Origin: CAYSYM01 sp964435115
GTDB lineage: Bacteria > Chloroflexota > UBA6077 > CF-72
Direction of reading: 5' to 3'
Assembly: GCA_964435115.1 (NCBI GenBank)
Contig: CAYSYM010000030.1
Coordinates: forward strand, 1 to 44,303
Length of the DNA stretch: 44,303 nucleotides
Below, piece after piece: positions 7,152 through 16,183 of this stretch. The notes under the pieces are model-generated. The model saw nothing but the letters and a program-made list of their open reading frames with translations. It did not search any database and had not been told where the DNA came from. The translations under genes and the position numbers were made by a program. Position 1 is the stretch's first letter. Every line of letters starts with the position of its first letter.

Positions 7152-8459
7152 GTGTCGTCGCCCGCTCGCCCTGTCGCCGTCCCCCCAGCGGACGGCCGAG
7201 AAGACGCACCCGAGCGGCGGCTGGCGAGCGCGGCCCGCCCGGCTGCCGGGCCAGCGCCCCGTACCTCGTGGCGGCGCACGGTCTGGGTTGCCGCAGCCAC
7301 CCAGGTCGTTACCCTGGTCGGCTTCGGCATGTCCATGCCGTTCCTGCCACTGTACGTGCAGGAGCTGGGCGTTCGCGAGCGTGCTGAGGTGGCTCTGTGG
7401 TCCGGCGTCCTGGCCGGCGCTGCCGCCATCACCCTGGCGATCATGGCACCCATCTGGGGCGCGCTGGCGGACCGCTACGGACGCAAAGCCATGCTCGTCC
7501 GCTCCATGCTCGGCGGCGCTGGACTCATTGCCGCCATGGGCTTCGTGGCCGACGTCTGGCAACTGCTCGCGCTGCGGCTGCTGCAGGGCGGGCTCACCGG
7601 GTCGCAGGCGGCCGCCTCCGCGGTCGTCGCCGCGGCCACACCGGGGCGGCAGGTGGGCTTCGCACTCGGCCTCGTCAACACCGCCGTCCAGGTGGGCAAC
7701 TCCATCGGGCCAGGGATCGGCGGCCTCGTGGTCGGCGGCCTCGGGTTCCGTGGCTCGTTCGCACTCGGCGGCCTGTTGCTGGCCATCGGCGGCCTCGTGG
7801 CCGTGTTCTGGATCGACGAGCCGCCGCGAGTGTCGCGGCCGCCTGGCGCGCGCGGCCAGCCGGTGGACCCGGGCAACTGGCTCGGGCGAACGCTGCGACC
7901 ATTCACCTGGCCGGGGCTCCGCGGTGTCCTGCTGTTGCAGGTGGGGACGCAGTTCGCCTTCTCCGCCATCTACGCCCTGCTGCCCATCTACCTCCAGGAC
8001 ATGCCCCGGCCGGCCTGGCTCTCGGCGGAGATCGCCGCCGGCCTGGCGGTCACCCTCACCGCGCTCGCCGCGGCAGCCACGATGCCCTTCCTCGGGCGCT
8101 GGAGCGACGAGCACGGACCCAGGGGCGTCCTGGTTGTCTCGCTCGCCGGGTCCGCGCTCGCCCTGGTGCCGCAGGCGCTGGTACCGAACGTGGCGCTCTT
8201 CATGGCCCTGCGCGTCGTGGTCGGCATCTGCCTCGCCGGGCTCACGGCGGCGCTGGGGCTGCTCACCAAGCTGGTCGCCCCCCACGGGCGCGAGGGCGCC
8301 GCCTACGGGGCAGCGTCCGCGGCCCAGGCCCTCGGCTGGGGCCTCGGCCCGATGCTGGGCGCACTCTTTGCCGCTGCCGCGGGCATCCCGGCGCTCTTCC
8401 TGGTGGCCGCCGCGCTCGTCGGCGCCCTCGCCATCCCGGCCGCACGCTCTCGCCCGTGA
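7152..8459 (+). CDS. Major facilitator superfamily transporter (DHA1/multidrug type)
   Basis: A 435-residue, 12-helix transporter. A charged N-terminal tail (1-40) precedes helix 1 (about 43-68). The loop 2-3 signature GALADRYGRKAML (103-115) is a good match to MFS motif A, and the second half begins near GVLLLQVGTQFAFSAIYALLP. It resembles proton-coupled drug or metabolite exporters of the TetA/Bcr group; the substrate cannot be predicted. GTG 7152 was chosen because the sequence upstream shows no homology and codes for Trp/Arg-rich shadow residues. Its stop overlaps the start of the M1 peptidase gene (GTGA, 8456-8459), so the two are translationally coupled. Confidence 0.9.
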   Translation: MSSPARPVAVPPADGREDAPERRLASAARPAAGPAPRTSWRRTVWVAAATQVVTLVGFGMSMPFLPLYVQELGVRERAEVALWSGVLAGAAAITLAIMAPIWGALADRYGRKAMLVRSMLGGAGLIAAMGFVADVWQLLALRLLQGGLTGSQAAASAVVAAATPGRQVGFALGLVNTAVQVGNSIGPGIGGLVVGGLGFRGSFALGGLLLAIGGLVAVFWIDEPPRVSRPPGARGQPVDPGNWLGRTLRPFTWPGLRGVLLLQVGTQFAFSAIYALLPIYLQDMPRPAWLSAEIAAGLAVTLTALAAAATMPFLGRWSDEHGPRGVLVVSLAGSALALVPQALVPNVALFMALRVVVGICLAGLTAALGLLTKLVAPHGREGAAYGAASAAQALGWGLGPMLGALFAAAAGIPALFLVAAALVGALAIPAARSRP

Positions 8460-10456
8460 CTCGCCCAGCGCTCGCCCGGCCGCGTCTCGCCACCCCTGCG
8501 GCGCCCGCCAGGGACGCCGGCCGCCGGGCCGTGAGCGCTTCGCGCTCCCTCTCCGGAGCGCCGCGCACGTGCGCCTCTGCTGTGCCAGGTCGTGCTGGAC
8601 GCTGGCCCACGTGCGTGGCCGTCGCGCTTGCGCTCGCCGCGCTGCTTGGGCTGCGCCCCGCCGGTGCGCTGGCCGCGGATCCGAATCCGCCTGCCACCAA
8701 CGCGGCTTCCTACCGCCTGGACGCCACGCTTGACCCGGCCGCGAAGCAGGTCCGCGGGTCCGGGCGCATCAGCTACCGCAACCCGTCCCAGGACGCGCTG
8801 GGGGAGGTCTGGCTGCGCCTCTACCTGAACGCCTTCCGCTCCCCGAACACTCAGTGGATGCGGGAGGCGGGTGGATCGTTCCGCGGCTTCTCGGCGAGCG
8901 AGCCGGGGTGGATCAGGGTGGAGCGGCTGGCGCTGGCGGAGAGTGGCGTCGAGCTACCCTTGCCTGGTGGCGGCGACTCAGATGACACCATCGTCCGCGT
9001 CGCCCTGCCGCGGCCACTCACGCCCGGCGGCACGCTCGATCTGGACGTGCGGTGGACGGCGCAGCTCCCGCGCGTGTTCGCCCGCACCGGCTACGCGGGC
9101 AGCTTCTTCCTGGCGGGCCAGTGGTACCCGAAGCTGGCGGTGTACGACCGGGGGCGCTGGGACACCGAGCCCTGGCACGCCAACGCCGAGTTCTTCGCCG
9201 ACTTCGGCGCCTACGACCTCGCGATCACCGTGCCATCGGAGTACACCACCGGAGCGTCCGGGGTGCGGGAGGGGGAGGCGGCGAATGCGGACGGGACGAA
9301 GACCGTTCGCTATCGGGCCGAGCGGGTGACAGACGTGGCCTGGACGGCCTGGCCGGAGTTCCGCGTGGTGGCCAGCGAGGTCGATGCGGCCGGGGCGCGG
9401 ATCCAGGTGGAGCTGCTGCTGCCGCCGAGCGAGGTGGGCCAGGCGGAGCGGCACCTGGCGGCCGCGCGCGCGGCGCTGGATGCCTTCGGCACGTGGTACG
9501 GCGCCTACCCCTGGCCGAAGCTGACCGTCGTCGTGCCGCCGGCCGGGGCCGAGGGCGCGGGCGGCATGGAGTACCCGACGTTCGTCGCCACCAGCGCGGC
9601 GCTGGAGCTGCCCTTCAACCTGCAGGGCGGGGTGCGTGACGTGGAGGTGGTCAGCGTGCACGAGATCGCCCACCAGTGGTTCCCCATGCAGGTGCAGAGC
9701 AACGAGGCCGCCGAGCCTTGGCTCGACGAGGGGTTCGCCGACTACCTGGCCATCCGCCTGCTGTCCCGGCTCTACGGACCCCAGGCCTCTCTGGCCAGCA
9801 CCTTCGCCGGACGGCTGAGCTACGCCGAGGCACAGCGATCCGCGTTCGCCACCGCCGCTCTGCGCCAGCCGCTCGCCCAGCCTGCCTGGCGGTTCCCCTC
9901 GTTCCAGGCGTATGGCGCGACGGCCTATGCCAAGGGGAGTCTCTCGTTGCTGACGCTGGAGCGGACGCTCGGCGAGGCGCGGTTTACGGCAGCGCTGCGG
10001 CGCTATGCCGACCGCTGGCGGTGGCGCCATCCCACGAGCGCCGACCTGTTCGCCTCGCTGGAGGAGGCGACGGGAGAGCAGCTCGACTGGTTCTTCGACG
10101 CCTTCGTGCTCGGCGACCGAGTGGTGGACTATCGGGTGGCCGAGCTGGACGGGACGCGAGCGGTGGTGGAGCGAACGGGCGACGCGGCCTTCCCCGTGGA
10201 CGTGCGCGTGACCGGCGTCGATGGAGCCTCGCGGACGGAGCGCTGGGACGGTGCGGGCGGGCGGCTGGCGCTGGACGGCGGTGGGCCGCCGATCCGCGAG
10301 GTTTCGGTCGACCCGGATCGCCAGCTCGCGCTCGAGCCGAACCGCCTGGACAACAGCCGCGCCCAGCAGGTGGACCTGGCTGCTCCCCTGGCCGTGGCCA
10401 ACCGCTGGCTGGCGCTGGTGCAGGGCCTGCTGCAGCTCGCGGGCCTGGTGGGGTAA
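8456..10456 (+). CDS. Secreted M1-family zinc aminopeptidase
   Basis: A 666-residue protein if it starts at GTG 8456, which overlaps the MFS stop. A hydrophobic stretch WPTCVAVALALAALLGL (about 50-66) followed by AGALA looks like a signal peptide, so an internal start such as GTG 8531 is also possible. The catalytic domain has the substrate-anchoring GGMEYP (369-374, in place of GAMEN), zinc ligands H402 and H406 in HEIAHQW, and E425 in LDEGFADY. All active-site residues are present, so it should be an active exported peptidase. The membrane-protein gene begins 2 bp after its stop. The trio with the MFS gene suggests peptide scavenging coupled to transport, which is an inference. Confidence 0.92.
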   Translation: MTRPALARPRLATPAAPARDAGRRAVSASRSLSGAPRTCASAVPGRAGRWPTCVAVALALAALLGLRPAGALAADPNPPATNAASYRLDATLDPAAKQVRGSGRISYRNPSQDALGEVWLRLYLNAFRSPNTQWMREAGGSFRGFSASEPGWIRVERLALAESGVELPLPGGGDSDDTIVRVALPRPLTPGGTLDLDVRWTAQLPRVFARTGYAGSFFLAGQWYPKLAVYDRGRWDTEPWHANAEFFADFGAYDLAITVPSEYTTGASGVREGEAANADGTKTVRYRAERVTDVAWTAWPEFRVVASEVDAAGARIQVELLLPPSEVGQAERHLAAARAALDAFGTWYGAYPWPKLTVVVPPAGAEGAGGMEYPTFVATSAALELPFNLQGGVRDVEVVSVHEIAHQWFPMQVQSNEAAEPWLDEGFADYLAIRLLSRLYGPQASLASTFAGRLSYAEAQRSAFATAALRQPLAQPAWRFPSFQAYGATAYAKGSLSLLTLERTLGEARFTAALRRYADRWRWRHPTSADLFASLEEATGEQLDWFFDAFVLGDRVVDYRVAELDGTRAVVERTGDAAFPVDVRVTGVDGASRTERWDGAGGRLALDGGGPPIREVSVDPDRQLALEPNRLDNSRAQQVDLAAPLAVANRWLALVQGLLQLAGLVG

Positions 10457-10458
10457 GC

Positions 10459-11379
10459 GTGGCTGGCGCGTCTGCACCCTACGGCTGGGCGGTGCTCGGC
10501 CGCGCGGCGTCGGCCAGCCTTCGGCGCTGGCCGCTGGCGCTGGCGCTGTACGTCCCGGGGGCGGCGCTCGCGTTTGCCAGCGCGGTGCCCATCTTCTTCG
10601 CCGCGGTCGCGCTCGAGTCTGGCGGCCCGTGGGTGGCGGAGATCGCCGAAGGCGGGCTGGCGAACGTGCTGCTCGAGGTGGCCGCGGCAGGCTCCAGCCG
10701 CGGCGCGTTGGGTGAGCCGCCGGCGGCGGCGTTCGAGGCGGCTGGCGCCGGCGCTGTCGCAGGCCTGGCCGGCGCGCCCGTGGCCGTGCTCCTCCAGGGG
10801 CTGGCGTACACGTTCGTCAGTGGCGGGGTGCTGGCGCGGCTGGTCGGCGGGCGGGAGGCGCCATTCCTCCCCGTCTGCCGGCGCTGGTTCTGGCCCATGC
10901 TGCGGTTCGGCGCCCTGGCGCTCCTCGTCCTGGTGGTGCTCGCCGGACTGGGGCTCGCGGCGATCGCCGTGAGCCCAGGCGGCGGGGCGAGTGTCGTGGC
11001 GCTCAAGGCGCTCGCCGCGGTGGCGTGGGTGGGGTGCGTCGACGGTCTGCTGGAGACAGCGCGCGCGGACATGGTGGCGCGCGACGACCCGTCCGCCCTC
11101 GGCGCCCTCGGCCGCGCTTTTGGCCTCGTCGTTCGGACGCCCCTACTCGCGCAAGCGGTGCTGCTGTGGCTGGCGCTCGCCGCGCTGGGCGGGGTGCTGT
11201 CGAGCGTGGCGGTGGTGGCGCTGGCGGGCGTGCCCGCCCTGGCGCTCCTGGCCGCCGCCCTCGTGCAGCAGGGCCTGGCGCTGCTCGGCGCCTGGCTCAA
11301 GCTCATCCGCCTCGCCGTCGCGGTGGAGCTGAGCGCCTGGCCCGCGGCCCAACCGGGTGGGCGGCGTACTCTTGCGTAA
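10459..11379 (+). CDS. Polytopic membrane protein of unknown function
   Basis: A 306-residue, Ala/Leu/Val-rich protein with about six membrane segments (near 25-50, 100-120, 147-172, 178-195, 228-250, 252-285) and a cytosolic-looking loop TARADMVARDDPSALGALGRAF between the fourth and fifth. I recognise no family. The GTG start lies 2 bp after the M1 peptidase stop, so it is certainly in that operon. The layout (several helices with short amphipathic loops) recalls DUF-type integral proteins co-transcribed with exported peptidases, but no catalytic motif is visible. Confidence 0.75.
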   Translation: MAGASAPYGWAVLGRAASASLRRWPLALALYVPGAALAFASAVPIFFAAVALESGGPWVAEIAEGGLANVLLEVAAAGSSRGALGEPPAAAFEAAGAGAVAGLAGAPVAVLLQGLAYTFVSGGVLARLVGGREAPFLPVCRRWFWPMLRFGALALLVLVVLAGLGLAAIAVSPGGGASVVALKALAAVAWVGCVDGLLETARADMVARDDPSALGALGRAFGLVVRTPLLAQAVLLWLALAALGGVLSSVAVVALAGVPALALLAAALVQQGLALLGAWLKLIRLAVAVELSAWPAAQPGGRRTLA

Positions 11380-11562
11380 CCAGGTGTGGGCCAGATCAAA
11401 TGCCACGTACCGCAAGGTGGCCGCGTAAGACTCTGCCGGGCACCCGGCCCAACCCTCGCGCTCACGGGCCGCCAGGCCGACTATCGTATAGTGGAGGCAC
11501 TCGACGCCCGCGGCAGTGCAGCCGGGGGCGTTCACCTCACCGACGAGGGGAGTGAGCCCGGC

Positions 11563-12912
11563 ATGGGACGGACAAGAATTGGCCTGTCGACAGACGAGCG
11601 GGTCTCGCCGCGCAGTGGCGTTCGGAGCAACGGCCGCTCCGCTTTCAAGTCGGGGATGCCGGCACGCGTCCACCGCAACCCGTTCGACGACGTGCTGGCG
11701 CAGCTCGACCGTGCGGCCGCGGTCCTGCGGCCTGACCCCGACGCGCTGGAGCCCCTGCGCCATCCACGGCGGCAGGTGATCGTGTCGATCCCCGTCAAGA
11801 TGGACGACGGCCACCTGCGGGTCTTCACCGGCTACCGCGTCCTGTACGACACCTCGAGAGGGCCGGGGAAGGGCGGCATCCGCTACCACACGGGCGTCAC
11901 TCTGGACGAGGTGAAGGCCCTGGCGGCCTGGATGGCCTGGAAGTGCGCCATCGTGAACGTACCCTTCGGCGGTGCCAAGGGGGGGGTGACCTGCGACCCG
12001 GCGGCCCTCTCCGAAGGAGAGCTGGAGCGGCTGACCCGCCGCTACATCTCGGAGATCTTCGAGCTCATCGGGCCCACGGTGGACATCCCCGCGCCCGATG
12101 TGGGTACCAGCCCGCGCGTCATGGCCTGGGTGATGGACACCTTCAGCATGAAGAAGGGCTACGTGGAGCCAGGCGTGGTGACCGGCAAGCCCATCGGGCT
12201 CGGCGGTAGCAAGGGGCGCGTGGAGGCCACCGGGCGCGGGCTCGTGTGCGTCACCCGCGAGACGCTGCGCACCCAGGGACGCGCGGTCGCCGAGAGCACC
12301 GTGGCCATCCAGGGTTTCGGCAATGTGGGATCCAACGCCGCGCGGCTGCTGCACGCCGCGGGCGCCCGGGTGGTTGCCGCCTCCGATGTGCACGGCGGTG
12401 TCTACGACCCGCGCGGCCTCGACCTGCCGCGCCTGCTCGCCTACCAGAACGAGACGGGCCGCCTCGCCGGCTTCCCGAGCACGCAGCCCGTGACCAACGA
12501 GGCGCTGCTCACGCTTCCCGTGGACGTGCTGCTGCCGGCCGCACTGGAGGGACAGATCACCGGCGCCAACGCGCACGAGGTCCAGGCGAAGGTCGTCGTG
12601 GAGGGTGCCAACGGCCCGACCACGCCGGAAGCTGACGCGGTCCTGAGCCGCCGGGGTGTCCTGGTGGTGCCGGACATCCTGGCCAACGCTGGCGGTGTGG
12701 CCGTCTCCTACCTCGAGTGGGTCCAGGACCGCTACGGCTACTTCTGGCCCGAGGCTGACGTGAACGACCGGCTGGAGGAGAGCATGGTCAACGCGTTCGA
12801 CGCTGTCTGGTCGACGGCCAGGCGCTTCGACGTAGACCTGCGCACCGCTGCCTACATCCTGGCCGTGGAGCGTATCATCGAGGCCCGCTCCCTCCGCGGG
12901 CTGTACGCGTAG
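11563..12912 (+). CDS. gdhA: Glutamate dehydrogenase (Glu/Leu/Phe/Val dehydrogenase family)
   Basis: A 449-residue protein with the dimerisation/substrate domain (about 35-215) and a Rossmann domain (215-449). Seen are GPGKGGIRYH (101-109), MAWKCAIVNVPFGGAKGGV (124-142) with the two conserved lysines K127 and K139, the catalytic Asp in APDVGT (about D179), and the nucleotide loop GFGNVG (251-256). It interconverts glutamate and 2-oxoglutarate plus ammonia in the cytosol. ATG 11563 is preferred over ATG 11656 because GAGGGGAG lies at ribosome-site distance; the first 33 residues are then an unusual extension. TATAGT at 11487-11492 may be a -10 box, without a convincing -35. Confidence 0.95.
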   Translation: MGRTRIGLSTDERVSPRSGVRSNGRSAFKSGMPARVHRNPFDDVLAQLDRAAAVLRPDPDALEPLRHPRRQVIVSIPVKMDDGHLRVFTGYRVLYDTSRGPGKGGIRYHTGVTLDEVKALAAWMAWKCAIVNVPFGGAKGGVTCDPAALSEGELERLTRRYISEIFELIGPTVDIPAPDVGTSPRVMAWVMDTFSMKKGYVEPGVVTGKPIGLGGSKGRVEATGRGLVCVTRETLRTQGRAVAESTVAIQGFGNVGSNAARLLHAAGARVVAASDVHGGVYDPRGLDLPRLLAYQNETGRLAGFPSTQPVTNEALLTLPVDVLLPAALEGQITGANAHEVQAKVVVEGANGPTTPEADAVLSRRGVLVVPDILANAGGVAVSYLEWVQDRYGYFWPEADVNDRLEESMVNAFDAVWSTARRFDVDLRTAAYILAVERIIEARSLRGLYA

Positions 12913-12994
12913 TCAGTCGACCAGCGCCTTCCGCCGTGGCATGGAAGTTGCGGCAGCTTCCCTCCCACACGACCGAAGATCGGGAGGACGACTT

Positions 12995-13255
12995 ATGGCC
13001 CGCGTGTCTCGCCTGGTCAGGGTGTTCACCGTGCAATGCGTGATGTGCAGCCGCGCGGCCGGACAGGTGGTGAACGGCGTGTTCGTCAAGAACCAGCAGT
13101 GCCGGGCGCCCGCTGCCGACGCGAACGGGTCGCGCTGCGGGGAGTGCGGCGGCAACCTCTACCTTGAGCCAGACGAGGCAATCACGCCGTTCATGGCCGC
13201 GCAGCTCCTCGCTCAGCAGGCGCCAGCCCCGCCGCGGGACCTGCGAGCCGCCTGA
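12995..13255 (+). CDS. Small zinc-ribbon protein
   Basis: An 86-residue protein with two CxxC knuckles, C15/C18 (QCVMCS) and C48/C51 (RCGECGG), plus a lone C36, the pattern of a zinc ribbon. The last 30 residues (PDEAITPFMAAQLLAQQ) look helical. GGGAGG at 12982-12987 is well placed before ATG 12995, so the longer upstream reading is rejected. It follows gdhA by 82 bp on the same strand. No family or function can be assigned; such ribbons serve in nucleic-acid or protein contacts. Confidence 0.65.
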   Translation: MARVSRLVRVFTVQCVMCSRAAGQVVNGVFVKNQQCRAPAADANGSRCGECGGNLYLEPDEAITPFMAAQLLAQQAPAPPRDLRAA

Positions 13256-13299
13256 CGCTGCCGCTGCCGACCTCTCGCGCGGACCCGCCGCTGCACGCG

Positions 13300-13584
13300 T
13301 CAGCGATCCTTCGGCGTGGCAAATGGGAGCGGCCGGCCGGCGCGGGCCGCGCGCCACAGCGGCAGCAGCTCATCCGCGAGCAGCACCGCGCCCGCGTCAT
13401 CCGAGGACCGCGCCAGCTCGAGCTGCCGCTCGAACGCCTCAGGCGTCAGCGCGTCGTCGCACCAGCCTTTCAGCCGCTCGATCTTCAGGTGGAGTGGGTG
13501 CCGCACCGGGTGGCCCGCCGCCTGCGACCACTGCCGCTCATACTCGTGCATGACCTCCCGGCAGAACGATCGCGGGTCGTCCAT
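13300..13584 (-). CDS. Hypothetical protein, 94 residues
   Basis: The frame from ATG 13584 encodes MDDPRSFCREVMHEYERQW and continues as a charged, largely helical protein with balanced composition (HLKIERLKGWCDDALTPEAFERQLELARSSDDAG), unlike the Arg/Pro/Ser-rich upstream extension of the same frame. That composition shift, right at an ATG, is the reason for this start. It is convergent with the zinc-ribbon gene. No family is recognised. Confidence 0.6.
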   Translation of the reverse strand: MDDPRSFCREVMHEYERQWSQAAGHPVRHPLHLKIERLKGWCDDALTPEAFERQLELARSSDDAGAVLLADELLPLWRAARAGRPLPFATPKDR

Positions 13585-13664
13585 AGAGCCAGTGTAGCGT
13601 GCTGAAGGGCGGGAGGGCGTGCACCGCGTCCCGCGTCTCCCAGTCGGGCGGCCTCTCGTGGGGC

Positions 13665-13707
13665 CCCCGCGCGGCCCCGAGCGAAGCGAGGACAAGGCCG
13701 CGCGGGG
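13665..13707. repeat. Strong intergenic hairpin
   Basis: CCCCGCGCGGCC (13665-13676) and GGCCGCGCGGGG (13696-13707) form a perfect 12-bp stem with a 19-nt loop that itself holds CGAGCGAAGCGAG. It lies between the 94-residue ORF and the OtnK-like gene, both leftward, and could terminate or stabilise the upstream transcript. There is no T-run. Confidence 0.6.
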
Positions 13708-13769
13708 AGTTCTCGCAGTCCGCCCAGGGCCCACGAGGCGTGGGCGCAGGCCGGTGCGAGCACCGGCGC

Positions 13770-15230
13770 TCACGCGCGGCAGGCGCCGGCCAGAGCCTCG
13801 ACGGCACGCGCCAGGCTCTCGGGACCGCCGACGTTGCCTGGGAAGACGACGAAGGGGATGCCTGGGAAGCGCAGGGCTGGCCCCTGTTCCAGGCACCACA
13901 CCGGCACGCCCGGGAGGAGCTGGCCCAGGACAAGCGCGCGCCGAGCTCCCAGGCCGCGCTGGGCGATGTCGTGGCTGGTGATGCCGCCCTTGGCGACGAC
14001 GAAGCGCGGGCGCACGCGAACCCGAGCGAGGGTATCGACGAGCGCGTCGCTGACGCGGCGGCCGATGCGGAGGCTCTCATCGCCCGAGCCCGCCCGCAGG
14101 TCCCGGCTCGTGAAGAGGACGGGCAGGCGGCGCGACTGCAGCGCCGTGTCGATGCGGGCGGCCGCATCGGCGGCCGACCAGGCATCCGAGAGGACGGAGG
14201 CCACCGGAACTTCGATGGGCACGAGCGGCAGCCGGGCCGTGGCCAGCAGGCGACCGAGCTGCTGCGTGGCGGCCGGCACGTGGGACCCGACGACGACGAG
14301 GCCGTGTTCTCCGGCCGGGCCGCGTTCCGTCCCCCAGGAGGCGCAGGCCGCGTAGATCTCCGCGCCAGTGAGGAGCGGCCGCGCCTCCAGCCCCGCGCGG
14401 AGGCGCACGAACGACGCCGCGGTGCGATAGAGGAATCGCTTGCCGGCCGATTCCGCGTGGAGCAGGCCCAAGACGAACGCGGCCAGGTCGCCGTAGCCCG
14501 CAGCGTTCACCACGACGGGTGCTCCACCGCACACCTCCATCAGTCGGGCTCGCACTGCCTCGGGCCCGAGACGCACCACATCGAGCGGCACTGACTGGAC
14601 CTCTGACGCGTGCCAGCGCCCGCCGCTCTCCTCTTCGACCCACGCGGGAAGGAAGGCAGACCGGTACCCGAACACCGCGTCACGGGCGAATGGCGTGGCG
14701 TCGGCAGGCACCACCGAACCGGGGGGACCGTCGTTCAGGCCAACCCAGTGGGTGTCGGCGATGGTGTAGCGGGCGCCTTCAAAGAAAGCGGGAACGAGCA
14801 GGTGGCCGTCGAAGGCGATCCCGGCCCCTTCGGCGAGGGCGTCGACCTCCGTCGGGTAGTGCCCACGGAGCGTGGAATCGGAGCGACTCACCATTGGCAG
14901 GACGCTGCCCTCGCGGGCGGCGGAGAGCTCACGCGCCAGCGCCCGATTGATGCGTGCGGCCTCCTCGGCCGGCAGGCTGCGGGAATTCGTGAGGAGAAAG
15001 ACCACCGGATCCGGCGCGGCGAGCCGGGCGCGGAGGTCCGCGGTATCCCAGGCCAGGAGGACCGGCGCGTCGTAGACGGTCTGCACGCCGGTGGGGTCGT
15101 CGTCGACGACCACCAGCGGGCGCGGGCTCGCGGCGACCGCGCGCTGGAGCTCGGGGAAGAGGTCTGCCTCACGAGGCTCCGGCGGCAGCCCCTCGAGCAG
15201 ATGGGCCAGCGACTCGACGGCCGAGGCCAT
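13770..15230 (-). CDS. Four-carbon acid sugar kinase family protein (OtnK/DUF1537-like)
   Basis: A 486-residue two-domain kinase. The N-terminal domain starts with VVVDDDPTGVQTV (41-53, substrate and catalytic Asp), then FLLTNSRSLP and SRSDSTLRGHYPTE. The C-terminal nucleotide domain has VVGSHVPAATQQL and FVVAKGGITSHDIAQRGLG near the end, both typical of OtnK. The family phosphorylates 3-oxo-tetronates or related acids made by its dehydrogenase partner. A partner-type dehydrogenase lies directly upstream (stop at 15236, 5-nt gap to ATG 15230; a TTG at 15239 would overlap it). The aldolase (OtnC) and isomerase (OtnI) usually found with it are absent here, so the substrate may differ. Confidence 0.88.
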   Translation of the reverse strand: MASAVESLAHLLEGLPPEPREADLFPELQRAVAASPRPLVVVDDDPTGVQTVYDAPVLLAWDTADLRARLAAPDPVVFLLTNSRSLPAEEAARINRALARELSAAREGSVLPMVSRSDSTLRGHYPTEVDALAEGAGIAFDGHLLVPAFFEGARYTIADTHWVGLNDGPPGSVVPADATPFARDAVFGYRSAFLPAWVEEESGGRWHASEVQSVPLDVVRLGPEAVRARLMEVCGGAPVVVNAAGYGDLAAFVLGLLHAESAGKRFLYRTAASFVRLRAGLEARPLLTGAEIYAACASWGTERGPAGEHGLVVVGSHVPAATQQLGRLLATARLPLVPIEVPVASVLSDAWSAADAAARIDTALQSRRLPVLFTSRDLRAGSGDESLRIGRRVSDALVDTLARVRVRPRFVVAKGGITSHDIAQRGLGARRALVLGQLLPGVPVWCLEQGPALRFPGIPFVVFPGNVGGPESLARAVEALAGACRA

Positions 15231-15235
15231 CCGGC

Positions 15236-16183
15236 TCAACGATCGGCGGGTGGACCAACCGCCACGCCGGCCAATCGCTCGTAGAAGCGGATGAGCCCCG
15301 CGTCATCTTCGCCGCCCAGGCCGGCGGCGGCTCCGGCCTTGAACACCTCACGGGCGGCGGAGGCCACGAACAGCGGCAAGCCCAGGGAGCTGGCGGCGTC
15401 GTCCACGATGCCGAGGTCTTTGACAAAGATGTCGAGGACGCTGCGCGGAGGTGTGAAGCGGCCTTCAAGCATGCGCGGGACCCGGTCACGGAACATCCAC
15501 GAGCTACCGGCGCTCTGGCTGACGATGTCGAACGCCTGTCTGGGGTCCAGGCCTGCCTTCGCCGCCAGCGCCATGGCCTCACAGGAGGCCGCGATGTTGA
15601 CGCCTGCCATGAGGTGGTTGACCATCTTCATCGCCTGGCCGTCGCCAGCCGCACTGCCAACGTGCCAGATGCGCGCGGGATCGCCGAGGATGGTGAGGAG
15701 CGACCGGAGTTCCTCCAGCAGGTCGGTCGGGCCGCCAACCATGATCGAGAGGCGTCCCTCAGCGGCGGCCCCGGGCCCGCCGCTGACCGGCGCGTCGAGC
15801 AGGCGGCAGCCGCGTTCGGCACACTCGGCGGCGAGCTGTCGGGCATCGGCGGGAGCGACGGTGCTCATGAGCAGGACGCGCCTGAGCGCTTCGCGCGTCC
15901 CATCCTGGCGGTCGAGTCCGGCGAGGACGCCGCCGGGGCCATCAAAGGCGGCCCGTACCTGGCGGGAGCTCTGGACCATGACGATGAGGGTGGAGACGGC
16001 CTCGGCCATGGCCCGCGGCGTCGGAGTGGCCCCGGCGCCCTGGGCGCGAAGCGAGTCCACGGCGTCGGACCGAACGTCGAACACGAGCACGGGCACACCG
16101 GCTCGCAGCAGCACTTCGGCCATGGGACGGCCCATGGCACCGACGCCGATGAGTCCGACGGGGGCGGCGTGACTGCTCTCCAC
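15236..16183 (-). CDS. 3-hydroxyisobutyrate/L-threonate dehydrogenase family protein
   Basis: A 315-residue beta-hydroxyacid dehydrogenase. The Rossmann motif GLIGVGAMGRPMA is at 10-22, the substrate motif DAPVSGGPGAAAEG at 130-143, and the catalytic lysine K186 sits in MKMVNH. Paired with the OtnK-type kinase, the best analogy is LtnD, which oxidises L-threonate with NAD before phosphorylation. 3-Hydroxyisobutyrate or tartronate semialdehyde chemistry is the alternative. It is the first gene of a two-gene leftward operon. A weak promoter (CGTCAG/GTTGTA read on the plus strand, 16250-16279) lies about 65 bp upstream. Confidence 0.9.
   Translation of the reverse strand: MESSHAAPVGLIGVGAMGRPMAEVLLRAGVPVLVFDVRSDAVDSLRAQGAGATPTPRAMAEAVSTLIVMVQSSRQVRAAFDGPGGVLAGLDRQDGTREALRRVLLMSTVAPADARQLAAECAERGCRLLDAPVSGGPGAAAEGRLSIMVGGPTDLLEELRSLLTILGDPARIWHVGSAAGDGQAMKMVNHLMAGVNIAASCEAMALAAKAGLDPRQAFDIVSQSAGSSWMFRDRVPRMLEGRFTPPRSVLDIFVKDLGIVDDAASSLGLPLFVASAAREVFKAGAAAGLGGEDDAGLIRFYERLAGVAVGPPADR

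Noticed and set aside
8978..10477. Leftward 499-residue frame opposite the M1 peptidase
   Set aside because: It mirrors the HExxH-containing gene codon for codon, and its composition (Arg, Gln, Leu, His) is typical of shadow frames.
11380..11562. Possible riboswitch before glutamate dehydrogenase
   Set aside because: No known aptamer core or terminator-like stem could be drawn; only a possible -10 box is visible.
13599..14594. Rightward 331-residue frame opposite the OtnK-like gene
   Set aside because: It is antisense to a kinase with clear motifs, and its start lies in hairpin repeat sequence.
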